Numbered from the stretch's first letter, positions 16,965-26,847 are shown. The stretch: 64,000 nucleotides of DNA from Maribacter algicola (GCF_003933245.1 NZ_QUSX01000001.1:1302001-1366000); one strand, 5' to 3'. Translations and numbers: made by a program. Notes: generated by a model not told the origin, from the letters alone.

Positions 16965-18488
16965 CTAGGCCAGTTCCGAAATAGCCTTATTTATCCTCCC
17001 CAAACTTTCTTCTTTGCCGATCAACTCCATGATGTCGAAAATATGTGGGCCTTTCATGTCGCCAACCAATATCAGGCGTAATGGAGGCATCACCTTTCCA
17101 AAAGACAGGTCCTTTTCAGAAATCCATTTTTTGACTTCTAATTCTATGTTTTCGGAAGAAAAATCGGCTATGCCGCCAATAAAACTTGCCAATTTTTGCA
17201 TAATATCCTTGGTATCATCCTTCCATTGCTTTTTAATGGATTTTTCATCGTATTCCGTAGGTGCAAGGAAAAAGTAATCGCCCAATTCCCAAAAATCCGA
17301 AACAAACGTGGCTCGGTCCTTGACCAAGGAAACAGCCTTTTGGACATAGTCCTTGCTTTTGGTTGTAATCCCTTTTTCGGCTAAATAAATTTGAAACTGT
17401 TCGGCCAAGACAGCATCGTCCTTTTGATGCATGTATTGTTGATTATACCATTTGGTTTTGTCCGGGTCGAACCGCGCTCCTGATTTGTTCACCCTTACCA
17501 AGGAGAAGGAATCCACCAATTCTTCCAACGTAAACAACTCCTGTTCCGTTCCCGGGTTCCAGCCCAACAGGGCCAAAAAGTTGACCACAGCTTCCGGAAA
17601 ATACCCTGCTTCGCGGTATCCCACAGAATCGTTCCATGACAACGGAAAAACGGGAAAACCTCCCTTTTCTCCGTCTCTTTTGCTCAACTTGCCTTTGCCC
17701 ACAGGTTTCATAATCAAGGGCAAGTGTGCAAATTGTGGGGCTTCCCATCCAAAAGCGTCATACAATTGCTGATGCAAGGCCAATGAGGGCAGCCATTCTT
17801 CCCCACGAATAACATGGGAAATCTCCATCAAGTGGTCATCCACAATGTTGGCCAAATGATAGGTGGGCATTCCATCACTTTTAAAAAGGACCTTGTCATC
17901 CAAGGTGTTGCTATCTATTTCAATATCTCCACGAATAATGTCCTTAAGTTGTAGCTTTTGGTCCGGTGGTGTTAAAAACCGAATCACATAATCCTCTCCT
18001 TTGGCTATTCTTTTTTGCACCTCTTCTGGCATCAAGGAAAGGGAATTGTCCAGTTTAAGTCGGTTATGCCAATTGTAAATAAAGGTTTTTCCCTTGGATT
18101 CATGATCCTTACGGTGAAAATCGAGTTTTTCGGCAGTATCAAAAGCATAATACGCCTTTCCCTGTTCAATCAAATCCTCGGCAAACTTTTTATAAAGATG
18201 CTTCCGCTCGCTCTGTCTATATGGCCCATATTTTCCCAGTGTGTTGCCCTTGGTGGTGGGTGAACTTGGGCCCTCGTCAAAGGGAATGCCGCACCAGTTT
18301 AGGGAATCAATGATATATTGCTCCGCGCCTTCCACAAACCGGTTTTGATCTGTATCCTCGATTCTAAGGATAAAATCTCCATGATGTTTTTTGGCAAATA
18401 GATAATTGAACAAGGCGGTCCTAACGCCTCCTATATGTAAAGGGCCCGTGGGACTTGGGGCAAATCTAACCCTAACTTTTTTTGTCAT
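16965..18488 (-). CDS. gltX: Glutamyl-tRNA synthetase
   Basis: 507 residues with start ATG at 18488; an upstream in-frame extension is possible but the family start is MTKKVRVRFAPSPTGPLHIGG. HIGH equivalent HIGG at residues 18-21, KMSKS equivalent KLSKRDG at 267-273, and the GluRS signature RIEDTDQNRF at 42-51. Length matches bacterial GluRS. The C-terminal helical domain (about 330-507) binds the anticodon. It charges tRNA-Glu in the cytoplasm; because a separate GlnRS is present, a discriminating enzyme is expected. The gene converges on the broken phosphodiesterase gene with only 9 bp between them. Confidence 0.97.
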   Translation of the reverse strand: MTKKVRVRFAPSPTGPLHIGGVRTALFNYLFAKKHHGDFILRIEDTDQNRFVEGAEQYIIDSLNWCGIPFDEGPSSPTTKGNTLGKYGPYRQSERKHLYKKFAEDLIEQGKAYYAFDTAEKLDFHRKDHESKGKTFIYNWHNRLKLDNSLSLMPEEVQKRIAKGEDYVIRFLTPPDQKLQLKDIIRGDIEIDSNTLDDKVLFKSDGMPTYHLANIVDDHLMEISHVIRGEEWLPSLALHQQLYDAFGWEAPQFAHLPLIMKPVGKGKLSKRDGEKGGFPVFPLSWNDSVGYREAGYFPEAVVNFLALLGWNPGTEQELFTLEELVDSFSLVRVNKSGARFDPDKTKWYNQQYMHQKDDAVLAEQFQIYLAEKGITTKSKDYVQKAVSLVKDRATFVSDFWELGDYFFLAPTEYDEKSIKKQWKDDTKDIMQKLASFIGGIADFSSENIELEVKKWISEKDLSFGKVMPPLRLILVGDMKGPHIFDIMELIGKEESLGRINKAISELA

Positions 18489-18492
18489 TTCA

Positions 18493-18522
18493 CAAAGGTA
18501 TGAAAAGCGATGATGGGGCAAA
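18493..18522 (-). promoter_or_regulatory. Promoter of gltX (-33 TTTG and -7 TACCTTTG), near-leaderless
   Basis: On the minus strand TTTG (18522-18519), 18 bases, then TACCTTTG (18500-18493) fits the Bacteroidota promoter pattern well. The last base of the -7 box is only 5 bases before the ATG at 18488, so transcription would begin at or beside the start codon. Confidence 0.55.
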
Positions 18523-18764
18523 AGTGGTCCCGCCGGTATTCAAGTAATTTTAGAGGCTATTCCTCGTTGTTAAAATATTAGGGGTATATGTCTCTTTGCT
18601 CGATAATCGAGATTTAAATGCTCCGACACTTGCCTAGAAACTTAATGTAAAGGTTCTTTATATTGACTCGTGGGTTTGCTCAAGTGTTTTTTGCCTGTGT
18701 TTTAACAAATTATTCTAATCTTAAAGTTCAAAACCTTCTATCTTGGTGTAAAAATCCATCGAAA

Positions 18765-21700
18765 TTGCAGAATTACGACATCATATTAGAAAAATTAAAC
18801 GATTTTATTAGAGGACATTATACCCAGAAATTGATTAAAGGTGTTATCCTTTTCGTTGCTTTGGGTCTCTTCTTTTTTTTGGTGGTAGTGGGCGTTGAAT
18901 TTGCGCTTTGGTTAAGTTCAACCGGAAGACTTGTGCTTTTTATTGTTTTTTTGGGTATCGAAGGGTTTTTGCTCTACAAATACATTGGTGTTCCCTTGTT
19001 TTATCTTTTTAAGTTAAAAAGGGGGATTACAACAAAAGACGCTTCACTCATGATTGGAAAACACTTTCCGGAGGTGGGCGATAAACTATTCAATCTCTTG
19101 GACCTAGCGGACCAACCGGAAAAATCAGAATTGTTGTTGGCCAGTATAGAACAACGATCAGAACAATTGAATGCCGTGCCTTTCAAAAGGGCCATCAACA
19201 CTAAGGAACCTCTAAAATATTTGAAGTTTACGCTATTGCCTTTGGTTATTTTGGGGTTGTTGTGGTTGTCCGGCAATTGGAATTCCTTTTTTGGAAGTTA
19301 TTCCCGTGTTGTCAATTACAATCTTGCCTATGACCCTCCAGCCCCATATAGGTTTGAATTGATTAACAACCAGTTGCAAATTATTGAAAGTGAACCATTT
19401 ACGTTTGAAGTTACAACCATTGGCTCCGTAAAACCAGAAACGGTGTTCTTGCTCTTGGATGGAAAGGAAATACTGATGCAGGAAGATAACGGAATTTTCA
19501 ATTATACCTTATCACCCCCCATAAATTCTGGAACCTTTACTTTTCAAGGAAACGGAGTACAATCCAGAGAGTATGAGCTTGTTGCGCTTAAGGCGCCCGC
19601 CATTTCCGATTTTAACATGCGACTGGAGTATCCTGCATACATCAATAAACTTCCAGAGGTCATAAAAAGTACCGGAAACGCCATAATACCCGAAGGAACC
19701 AAAATAACCTGGGAGATAAAAGGCCAGGACACCGAGGAAATTAAACTGGTTGCAAAGGATACTTCTTTGCTGTTTAACATTAACGGAGACGATTTCAGCC
19801 TTTCCAAAAGAATTTATTCGAATTGGGACTATCAATTGGCCACATCCAATGCCAATATACAGGAATACGAGACCCTAAATTATTCGTTTCAGGTAATCAA
19901 GGATGCGTATCCAACGGTGAAAGTGGAGCAAGTCTTAGACTCCCTTGAACCGAATATTTCCTATTATTCCGGGGAGGCCACGGATGATTATGGACTTAGA
20001 AAGATTGAATTGGTCTATTATGAACAAGGAAGTGAGCAAGTTGAGAATATTCTTGAGCTGAGCGGACCACAATCCAATTTTCATCCATTCTACTATACGT
20101 TTCCCTCTGGGCTGAATTTGGAAGAAGGCAAGAAATATGCATTCTATTTTATGGTTACGGACAATGATGCCATCCATGGCGGAAAATCGGTTAAAAGCAC
20201 CGTGTTCTCCCAAGAAATTTTAGACGATAACCAACTGAAAAACAAAGAGTTGGAGTCTCAACAGTCACTGATTAACAACTTGGACAAATCCTTGGAAAAG
20301 GCTGCCGAGCAACGTGATAACCTTAAGGAAATCAACGCTTTACAGAAAGAAAAAAACCGATTGGATTTTAATGACCAACGTCAGGTATCCGATTTTTTGG
20401 AAAAACAGGAGCGACAGGAGCAATTAATGGAGAAATTTAGCCGGGAACTAAAGGAAAATCTGGAAAAAGGGGCGAAGGACGACAAATTGAACCAGTTATT
20501 GCAAGAGCGTTTGGAGCGGCAGGAAATGGAGGCCAAGAAGAACCAAAAACTTTTGGAAGAACTCAATAAGATAGCCGATAAAATAAACAAAGAGGAATTG
20601 ACGCAACGTTTGGAGGAACTGGGCAAAAAACAGCAAAATTCCGAGCGTAGCCTTGAACAATTGGTGGAGCTGACCAAACGGTATTACGTTACCGAAAAGG
20701 CCGCACAGTTGGCAAGCGATTTGGAAAAACTTTCAGAAAAACAGCAAGCGCTTGCCGAAGAAGAAATTGCCACGGAATCCTCAAAACAAGAACAGGAAAA
20801 ATTGAACGAGGAATTTGATAGAATCGCAAAAGAATTGGATGAACTAAAAAAAGACAATGCGGATCTAAAAAAACCTATGGACCTAAGTATCGACAAGTCG
20901 AAGCAAGCGGGAATCCAAGAAAACCAAGATAACGCGTTGGAGGAAATTCAAAACCACGAAAAGTCGAAAGAAAAGTCGGACAACGAAGGCATGGAACAAA
21001 GTGCCAATAAAACCAAGCAAAATCAGAAATCTGCGGCCCAAAAAATGAAGGAGATGGGGGAAGAGCTTGGGCAGTCGTCCATGGGTGGGTCTTCCGGCAG
21101 TGATTCCGTGGCAGAAGATGCCGAAATGCTGCGTCAAATATTGGATAATCTTATAATCTTCTCGTTTAAACAAGAAGGCTTGTACGAAAGGTTAAGTGAT
21201 CAAGACCGGGAGGATATTTCCTACTATTCTGAAACAGTACGCAATCAGAATGAGCTTCGAAGCCTCTTTGAACACGTTGATGACAGTTTATTTGCGCTTT
21301 CCTTGCGCCAAGCCGAGCTCTCAGAATTTGTAAACGAACAAATAACAGAGGTATATTATAACATAGACAAGTCCTTGGAAAGTGTTGCCGAGGGGCAAAT
21401 ATACCAAGGAGTATCATATCAAAAATATGTGTTGACGGCATCGAACAGTCTCGCTGATTTTTTGGCACATGTGCTTGAAAATATGCAGCAAAGCATGCAA
21501 ATGGGTCAGGGAAGCGGTCAAAGCCAAGGAGGTTTTCAGCTTCCAGACATCATTAAACAACAACAGTCCCTTGGGGAAAAAATGGGGGAGTCTGGTAGCC
21601 AGGGTCAATCAGGACAGGAAGGGAATCAACAGGGTAATCAAGGTGAGGAAGGAAACCAAGGAGGAGAACAGGGCAATAAAGGACAAAATGGAAAACAAGG

Positions 21701-22250
21701 AGAACAAGGGAATAATGGAAACGAAGGAAGTGGGCAAGGCGAAGGTGGTCAATCCGGGGAGGGTGAAAACGGTACCAATGGGCAAAACCAAAGATCCGGA
21801 AATTCTCAAGGCAGTGGTGGTTTGAGCGAAAGTGAGCTGCAGGAAATCTATGAAATCTATCAAGAGCAGCAGCGTATCAAACAAGAATTGGAACGCCAGT
21901 TGGAAAACCTCATCAATGAAGGTGATCGCAAATTGGGGGAAAAGCTTATTCGCCAAATGGAAGATTTTCAGAACGATCTTCTCGAAAATGGTATTACGCA
22001 ACGTACCCTAAGCAAGGCCAACACCATACAATACGAATTGTTGAAACTAGAAAACGCTACTTTAAAACAAGGAAAAAAAACAGAGCGGGAAAGTAACAGC
22101 AACAAAAAAGACTTTACCAATCCCATAACCACCAAACCCTCATTACTAGATAATTATCGTAACGAGATAGAAATTTTAAATAGACAAGCCTTACCTTTGC
22201 GCCAAAATTTTCAAAACAAGGTAAAAGAGTACTTCAAGGGCAATGATTGA
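18765..22250 (+). CDS. DUF4175 family giant membrane protein with Gln/Gly-rich segment
   Basis: About 1161 residues if TTG at 18765 (MQNYDIILEKLNDFI) is the start; the open frame extends to 18663 with no ATG, so the start is uncertain. N-terminus: membrane segments at about residues 22-50, 57-80 and 143-165 (VILFVALGLFFFLVVVGVEF, LVLFIVFLGIEGFLLYKYIG, LLPLVILGLLWLSG). Then an extracytoplasmic Ig-like part (PPAPYRFELINN), a long coiled coil rich in Glu, Lys and Gln (about 490-760), and a low-complexity Gly/Gln/Glu/Asn stretch (about 910-1020), followed by more coiled coil. The family is widespread in Bacteroidota with no known function. The stop overlaps the ybeY start by 8 bp, and this order with ybeY and mnmG suggests an operon. 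Expression may be translationally coupled. Confidence 0.8.
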   Translation: MQNYDIILEKLNDFIRGHYTQKLIKGVILFVALGLFFFLVVVGVEFALWLSSTGRLVLFIVFLGIEGFLLYKYIGVPLFYLFKLKRGITTKDASLMIGKHFPEVGDKLFNLLDLADQPEKSELLLASIEQRSEQLNAVPFKRAINTKEPLKYLKFTLLPLVILGLLWLSGNWNSFFGSYSRVVNYNLAYDPPAPYRFELINNQLQIIESEPFTFEVTTIGSVKPETVFLLLDGKEILMQEDNGIFNYTLSPPINSGTFTFQGNGVQSREYELVALKAPAISDFNMRLEYPAYINKLPEVIKSTGNAIIPEGTKITWEIKGQDTEEIKLVAKDTSLLFNINGDDFSLSKRIYSNWDYQLATSNANIQEYETLNYSFQVIKDAYPTVKVEQVLDSLEPNISYYSGEATDDYGLRKIELVYYEQGSEQVENILELSGPQSNFHPFYYTFPSGLNLEEGKKYAFYFMVTDNDAIHGGKSVKSTVFSQEILDDNQLKNKELESQQSLINNLDKSLEKAAEQRDNLKEINALQKEKNRLDFNDQRQVSDFLEKQERQEQLMEKFSRELKENLEKGAKDDKLNQLLQERLERQEMEAKKNQKLLEELNKIADKINKEELTQRLEELGKKQQNSERSLEQLVELTKRYYVTEKAAQLASDLEKLSEKQQALAEEEIATESSKQEQEKLNEEFDRIAKELDELKKDNADLKKPMDLSIDKSKQAGIQENQDNALEEIQNHEKSKEKSDNEGMEQSANKTKQNQKSAAQKMKEMGEELGQSSMGGSSGSDSVAEDAEMLRQILDNLIIFSFKQEGLYERLSDQDREDISYYSETVRNQNELRSLFEHVDDSLFALSLRQAELSEFVNEQITEVYYNIDKSLESVAEGQIYQGVSYQKYVLTASNSLADFLAHVLENMQQSMQMGQGSGQSQGGFQLPDIIKQQQSLGEKMGESGSQGQSGQEGNQQGNQGEEGNQGGEQGNKGQNGKQGEQGNNGNEGSGQGEGGQSGEGENGTNGQNQRSGNSQGSGGLSESELQEIYEIYQEQQRIKQELERQLENLINEGDRKLGEKLIRQMEDFQNDLLENGITQRTLSKANTIQYELLKLENATLKQGKKTERESNSNKKDFTNPITTKPSLLDNYRNEIEILNRQALPLRQNFQNKVKEYFKGND

Positions 22251-22662
22251 ATTTCATTTTGAGACGGAATTTAAACTTTCCAATGCAGAAAAATACAGGA
22301 ACTGGGTTTCAAAGGTTGTTACGACTGAAGGGTATACTACAGGCGACCTGAATTACATTTTTTGCGACGACAGCTATTTGTTGGAAATCAATCAAAAATA
22401 TTTACGGCACGACACCCTTACCGATATTATAACCTTTGATTATACCATAGGGAAAGCCATGTCGGCAGACATATACATATCCATAGAACGTGTACAGGAA
22501 AATGCTGTAAGCTACCAAGTGACTTTTGAAAACGAGCTTTTACGTGTAATGTCCCATGGTATACTTCATTTAGCTGGATACAAGGACAAGAAAGAGGAAC
22601 ACAAAAAAGAAATGCGCTTACAAGAAGATGAAAAAATAAAAATGTTCCACGTGGAACAGTAG
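22243..22662 (+). CDS. ybeY: Endoribonuclease YbeY (rRNA maturation)
   Basis: 139 residues, ATG at 22243 inside the end of the DUF4175 gene (8-bp overlap). The metal site motif is [11 protein letters not shown] with His105 and His109; the usual third ligand His is replaced by Asp115, a change I believe is common in Bacteroidota. The upstream part [10 protein letters not shown] is typical of the family. YbeY trims the 16S rRNA 3' end and takes part in ribosome quality control in the cytoplasm. The last codons, giving MFHVEQ, are written in a parS palindrome (22643-22658), so the protein tail and the chromosome-segregation site share the same bases. mnmG begins 5 bp after the stop. Confidence 0.93.
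   Translation: MIEFHFETEFKLSNAEKYRNWVSKVVTTEGYTTGDLNYIFCDDSYLLEINQKYLRHDTLTDIITFDYTIGKAMSADIYISIERVQENAVSYQVTFENELLRVMSHGILHLAGYKDKKEEHKKEMRLQEDEKIKMFHVEQ
22643..22658. other. parS site 1 (ParB binding), inside ybeY
   Basis: TGTTCCACGTGGAACA is a perfect 16-bp palindrome and matches the widely conserved parS consensus TGTTtCACGTGaAACa with the symmetric C/G variant. It overlaps the last five sense codons of ybeY. ParB bound at parS loads condensin and organises the origin region, so this points to a place near oriC. Confidence 0.85.
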
Positions 22663-22667
22663 AAATT

Positions 22668-24536
22668 ATGTTTGGAGAAATTTACGATGTTATTGTAGTA
22701 GGAGGAGGCCATGCAGGGGCAGAGGCAACCGCCGCGGCGGCCAATATGGGTTCGAAGACACTCCTAGTTACCATGAACTTGCAAACAATTGGACAAATGT
22801 CGTGCAACCCTGCCATGGGCGGAATTGCTAAAGGACAAATTATTCGTGAAATAGATGCCTTAGGAGGGTATTCCGGTATCATAACGGATAAATCAGCGAT
22901 TCAATTTAAAATGTTGAACAAATCCAAAGGTCCCGCCATGTGGAGTCCACGGGCCCAAAGTGACAGAATGCGATTTGCAGAAGAATGGCGGCTAGCCTTA
23001 GAGCGAACACCAAATGTCGATTTCTACCAAGAGATGGTCACAGGCCTTATTGTAGAGAAAAACAAGGTTGTTGGGGTAAAAACCTCCCTAGGAATAGAGA
23101 TAAGGGGAAAGTCCGTAGTACTAACTAACGGTACCTTTTTAAACGGTTTAATCCATATTGGGGAAAAACAGTTTGGAGGTGGAAGGGCCGGAGAAAAAGC
23201 TGCAACAGGAATTACCGAACAATTGGTCGAATTAGGATTTGACAGCGGACGCATGAAGACTGGTACGCCTCCAAGAGTGGATGGACGATCCTTGGATTAC
23301 TCAAAAATGATACCACAACCCGGTGACGATAAACCCGAAAAATTCTCCTATTTAAACACACCTGTATTAAAAAAACAAAGGGACTGTCACATGACCCATA
23401 CCAGTGCCCTGGTTCACGACTTGCTACGTGAAGGTTTTGATAGATCTCCCATGTTCAATGGTAGGATAAAAAGTATTGGCCCTAGATACTGCCCGTCCAT
23501 AGAAGATAAGATAAATCGATTTGCAGATAAGGATTCACATCAAATGTTTATAGAGCCTGAAGGATGGGACACCGTTGAAATATATGTAAATGGATTTTCA
23601 ACCTCATTACCGGAAGATGTACAATTCAAAGCATTGCGGTCCGTAAAAGGATTTGAAAAGGTGAAGTTCTTTCGCCCAGGTTATGCCATAGAATATGATT
23701 ATTTTCCACCAACCCAATTAAAGCACACCTTGGAAACAAAATTGATAGAGAACCTTTATTTTGCAGGTCAAATCAATGGCACCACAGGCTATGAAGAAGC
23801 TGCATCCCAGGGGTTGATGGCCGGGATAAATGCACATTTAAAAATAAACGAAAAGGAAGCTTTTACTCTCCAACGTGATGAAGCATACATAGGGGTGTTG
23901 ATAGATGACCTTATCACCAAAGGGACGGAAGAGCCCTATAGAATGTTCACATCACGAGCGGAATATAGGACCCTTTTAAGACAAGATAATGCCGATTTAA
24001 GACTCACACCTAAAGGATATGAATTAGGATTGGCAAAAGAAGATAGGTTAAAAAGAATGGAAGAAAAACTAGAGAAATCGGAAGCCTTTGTTAGTTTTTT
24101 TAAAAATACTAGTGTACTGCCAGAGCAAATGAATCCAATTCTTGAGGAGGTGAAATCGGCGCCGATTAAACAATCAGATAAAATGTTCAAATTGTTCTCA
24201 AGACCAAAAGTTACCATGGAACATATGCTTACACTGGCATCTGTATCAGAATTTGTTAGTTCCAATAGCTTGGATAATGAAGTACTCGAACAGGCAGAAA
24301 TTCAAGTTAAGTACTCGGGTTATATTGAAAAGGAAAAAGTAAATGCAGATAAAATAAACCGACTTGAATCTGTAAAAATTCCTGATAATTTTGATTACAA
24401 GAAATTAAAATCCTTATCCTTTGAAGCCCGTGAAAAACTATCAGCAATAAAACCAGTCACTATATCCCAAGCATCCAGAATCAGTGGTGTTACACCGAGT
24501 GATATTAGTGTTCTACTAGTATACCTTGGTAGGTAA
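22668..24536 (+). CDS. mnmG: tRNA uridine-5-carboxymethylaminomethyl modification enzyme MnmG (GidA)
   Basis: 622 residues, the usual length. N-terminal FAD-binding motif [14 protein letters not shown] (residues 7-20), the family signature [14 protein letters not shown] (near 43-56), a second signature [15 protein letters not shown] (about 271-285) and the late motif [18 protein letters not shown] (about 365-382). With MnmE it installs the cmnm5 group on U34 of several tRNAs using FAD and methylene-tetrahydrofolate. It starts 5 bp after ybeY. parS sites lie just before and just after the gene; gidA is a classical neighbour of bacterial replication origins. Confidence 0.97.
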   Translation: MFGEIYDVIVVGGGHAGAEATAAAANMGSKTLLVTMNLQTIGQMSCNPAMGGIAKGQIIREIDALGGYSGIITDKSAIQFKMLNKSKGPAMWSPRAQSDRMRFAEEWRLALERTPNVDFYQEMVTGLIVEKNKVVGVKTSLGIEIRGKSVVLTNGTFLNGLIHIGEKQFGGGRAGEKAATGITEQLVELGFDSGRMKTGTPPRVDGRSLDYSKMIPQPGDDKPEKFSYLNTPVLKKQRDCHMTHTSALVHDLLREGFDRSPMFNGRIKSIGPRYCPSIEDKINRFADKDSHQMFIEPEGWDTVEIYVNGFSTSLPEDVQFKALRSVKGFEKVKFFRPGYAIEYDYFPPTQLKHTLETKLIENLYFAGQINGTTGYEEAASQGLMAGINAHLKINEKEAFTLQRDEAYIGVLIDDLITKGTEEPYRMFTSRAEYRTLLRQDNADLRLTPKGYELGLAKEDRLKRMEEKLEKSEAFVSFFKNTSVLPEQMNPILEEVKSAPIKQSDKMFKLFSRPKVTMEHMLTLASVSEFVSSNSLDNEVLEQAEIQVKYSGYIEKEKVNADKINRLESVKIPDNFDYKKLKSLSFEAREKLSAIKPVTISQASRISGVTPSDISVLLVYLGR

Positions 24537-24544
24537 AGTAACAT

Positions 24545-24560
24545 TGTTCCACGTGGAACG
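24545..24560. other. parS site 2 (ParB binding), after mnmG
   Basis: TGTTCCACGTGGAACG: the inner 14 bases GTTCCACGTGGAAC form a perfect palindrome identical to site 1. It lies 8 bp after the mnmG stop and 25 bp before the methyltransferase start, 1.9 kb from site 1. Confidence 0.85.
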
Positions 24561-24584
24561 ATCCATTAAATCCTTCAAAAATTT

Positions 24585-25415
24585 ATGTCAAGATATCTCA
24601 CTACAAAAGATTACTTTAACACCTATGAAGAATTTCATCTAGAATACGTAACCGAACTGGATATGCTACAAACATATCCAGTGCCAAAAAATCTAAATAC
24701 CTATTACGACCATCCAGAATATATTTCACATACGGATTCAAAGAAAACACTTATAAATAAAATCTATCAAGTTATAAAATATTATAGTTTAAATAAGAAG
24801 GTTCGACTAATCAAAAAACTAAGAACTACAGAAAAAACAATCCTAGATATTGGAGCAGGTACAGGTGACTTTTTAAAATACGCCCAAAAAGATGGTTGGG
24901 AAATCCACGGGGTAGAACCAAACAAGCAAGCAAGACTAAAAGCACTCACAAAAGAAATAACCCTAAAAGAATCACCAGCGGATATACCAGAGGAAAAATT
25001 TGATGTTATCACATTATGGCATGTACTTGAACATCTTCCGGATTTAAAAACCGAAATAAGTAACATACAAAAAAAACTAAAACTGAACGGATACTTAGTT
25101 ATAGCAGTTCCAAATTACAAATCATACGACGCTAAGCACTACAAACAATTCTGGGCAGCTTACGACACTCCAAGACATTTATGGCACTTCTCCAAGGAAT
25201 CTATAAACAGACTTTTTAAACCATACAAACTACACCTAGTTCAAACGAAACCTATGCTATTTGATTCCTTTTATGTTTCCCTTCTATCTGAAAAATACAA
25301 GACCGGTAAAAACAATTATATAAAGGCATTTTTAATAGGACTAACATCAAACTTCAAAGGTTTATTCACCAAAGAATACTCATCCCACATATATATACTC
25401 CAAAAGTCGAAATAA
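24585..25415 (+). CDS. Class I SAM-dependent methyltransferase
   Basis: 276 residues. The Rossmann core runs from about residue 83 to 190: motif I ILDIGAGTGDFLKYA, acidic end of strand 2 HGVEPN, motif post-II/III FDVITLWHVLEHLPD and NGYLVIAVPN. The N-terminal 80 residues contain the phrase LNTYYDHPEYISHTD, which I associate with Bacteroidota methyltransferases (type 11/12 like) near glycan or lipid genes. The substrate is unknown. It is in line with mnmG (48 bp gap, containing parS 2) and probably shares its transcript. The gene is notably A/T- and C-rich and G-poor on its coding strand (hand count over 600 bases: 88 G, 115 C). Confidence 0.85.
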   Translation: MSRYLTTKDYFNTYEEFHLEYVTELDMLQTYPVPKNLNTYYDHPEYISHTDSKKTLINKIYQVIKYYSLNKKVRLIKKLRTTEKTILDIGAGTGDFLKYAQKDGWEIHGVEPNKQARLKALTKEITLKESPADIPEEKFDVITLWHVLEHLPDLKTEISNIQKKLKLNGYLVIAVPNYKSYDAKHYKQFWAAYDTPRHLWHFSKESINRLFKPYKLHLVQTKPMLFDSFYVSLLSEKYKTGKNNYIKAFLIGLTSNFKGLFTKEYSSHIYILQKSK

Positions 25416-25586
25416 CTCCATAGAATCCTCTAAATAAACTTAAAGCAAAACAACGAGACTATTATAAACTAAAATGAAAAAGTCGCTTATAGAGCCTAAA
25501 AACAAGGTTATATTTATAAGAAAATACGATAGATATTTTTAAAATAATAAGAAACCTCTATAACGTGATTATTAGCAAAGCTTTCT

Positions 25587-25594
25587 TACTTTTG
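25587..25594 (+). promoter_or_regulatory. -7 element before OmpH-like gene
   Basis: TACTTTTG, an exact TAnnTTTG match, 22 bp before the ATG at 25617. No clear -33 box. Confidence 0.5.
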
Positions 25595-25616
25595 CGACGA
25601 ATTAATAAAATCAAAA

Positions 25617-26123
25617 ATGAAAAAAATAATCTTTGGAATAGTACTGCTAACAATAGCTTCCTGTACCCAGGAAAAAATCGGGTTTGTTGATAACGTAAAA
25701 TTGATGAACGAATATCAAGAAAAAATCGACGTAGAAAATAGATTTAAGGAAAAAGCCGAAGCACTAGGAAGAAAAAGAGATAGTATATCCCAAAAGTTCC
25801 AAGCAGAAGCCACCGAGTTTCAAACAAGGGCACAGAGCATGTCCCAAACAGCCGCGCAACAAGAATACGCACAATTTCAACAAAGAGGGCAACAAATGGG
25901 GCAACAACTACAAATGGAAGACCAGCAACTACAACTCCAAGGGCAAACCGAAATGGACAGTATAGTATCCAAAGTAAAAAAAGAAATCCAAGAATATGGA
26001 AAATCAAAAGGATACAGCTATATACTTGGAGGGGGAGAAGGAGGCAGTGTTCTTTATGGAAAAGAAACCTATGACATAACATCAGAAATCATTGAACTCC
26101 TAAATAACAAATATAAAAAATAA
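25617..26123 (+). CDS. OmpH/Skp-like periplasmic chaperone lipoprotein
   Basis: 168 residues. Lipoprotein signal with lipobox LTIASC (Cys16). The family start IGFVDNVKLMNEYQEK is followed by a long coiled coil (about residues 38-125) very rich in Gln, ending in KSKGYSYILGGGEGGSVLYGKETYDIT and EIIELLNNKYKK, the usual OmpH C-terminus. Skp/OmpH proteins form jellyfish-like trimers holding unfolded outer membrane proteins in the periplasm. A lipid anchor is a variation on the soluble form and would keep it on a membrane. Own promoter; terminator at 26145-26173. Confidence 0.85.
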   Translation: MKKIIFGIVLLTIASCTQEKIGFVDNVKLMNEYQEKIDVENRFKEKAEALGRKRDSISQKFQAEATEFQTRAQSMSQTAAQQEYAQFQQRGQQMGQQLQMEDQQLQLQGQTEMDSIVSKVKKEIQEYGKSKGYSYILGGGEGGSVLYGKETYDITSEIIELLNNKYKK

Positions 26124-26144
26124 ATAATCCGTCACATACAATAG

Positions 26145-26173
26145 AAAAAAGGGCCAAAGTTGGGCCCTTTTTT
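26145..26173. terminator. Bidirectional terminator between OmpH-like and LysE-like genes
   Basis: 11-bp stem (A6 GGGCC with GGCCC T6) and 7-base loop. The A and T runs serve both the plus-strand OmpH gene and the minus-strand LysE gene, whose stop codon overlaps the stem. Confidence 0.88.
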
Positions 26174-26840
26174 AATAGTTAATATTTTCAATCCTTGATT
26201 CAATATTGAAACGATCATTTGGTAAAAATCCTTTCACAATTAAAACTATACCACAGACAATTAAAATAATACCAATACCTTTTTTAATAAGTCGAATCCT
26301 AGCACCCGTCAATTTTCTTTTTAATTGCTTCGCCAATAAAATTTTAAACAAATCCGTAACAAAATAAGAGAGTATCATCGTAGTAAAAAATACACGGATA
26401 CGCGAAGGCTCATTATCCAGGCTTGGTCCCACAATGATTATTACACCCAACCAAAATACTAGTACACCAATATTTATAAAATTTAAAAGAAAGCCTTTCA
26501 CAATGAGACCTAGATAGTCACTACGTTTTGATTTAATCGGAATTTTTGAACTATTTCTTGAACCGTGTTTAAAAAAAATAGTGATTCCATATACCAAAAG
26601 AATAACACCGCCAAAAACATAAAGACCTGGTTGATTACTTAGATTCTCAAGCAGCTGGTAACTACTAAAATAGGCTATGGTAATAAAAAGAATGTCCGCA
26701 ATTATTACTCCCAAATCGAATACCAAAGCAGCACGAAAGCCCTTAAGAGCACTTGTCTCCAGCAGCACAAAGAATACAGGTCCTATCATAAAGCTTAAAA
26801 TAAAGCCCAATGGAATAGCTGCCTGTATATCTTCCCACAT
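26172..26840 (-). CDS. LysE/RhtB family amino-acid exporter
   Basis: 222 residues with six predicted membrane segments. The start (MWEDIQAAIPLGFILSFMIGPVFFVLLETSALKGFRAALVFDLGVI) matches the LysE-family N-terminus with the conserved GP and the G-x-x-x-A-L region. Members export amino acids or related small molecules across the inner membrane; substrate cannot be told. It lies 7 bp after the DUF2807 gene and likely shares its transcript. Confidence 0.85.
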   Translation of the reverse strand: MWEDIQAAIPLGFILSFMIGPVFFVLLETSALKGFRAALVFDLGVIIADILFITIAYFSSYQLLENLSNQPGLYVFGGVILLVYGITIFFKHGSRNSSKIPIKSKRSDYLGLIVKGFLLNFINIGVLVFWLGVIIIVGPSLDNEPSRIRVFFTTMILSYFVTDLFKILLAKQLKRKLTGARIRLIKKGIGIILIVCGIVLIVKGFLPNDRFNIESRIENINY

Positions 26841-26847
26841 ATGAATA

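Noticed and set aside
20381..22001. Hydrophobic frames on the minus strand opposite the DUF4175 gene
   Set aside because: They arise from the complement of Glu/Lys/Gln-rich codons and give Ser/Phe/Leu runs; not real membrane proteins.
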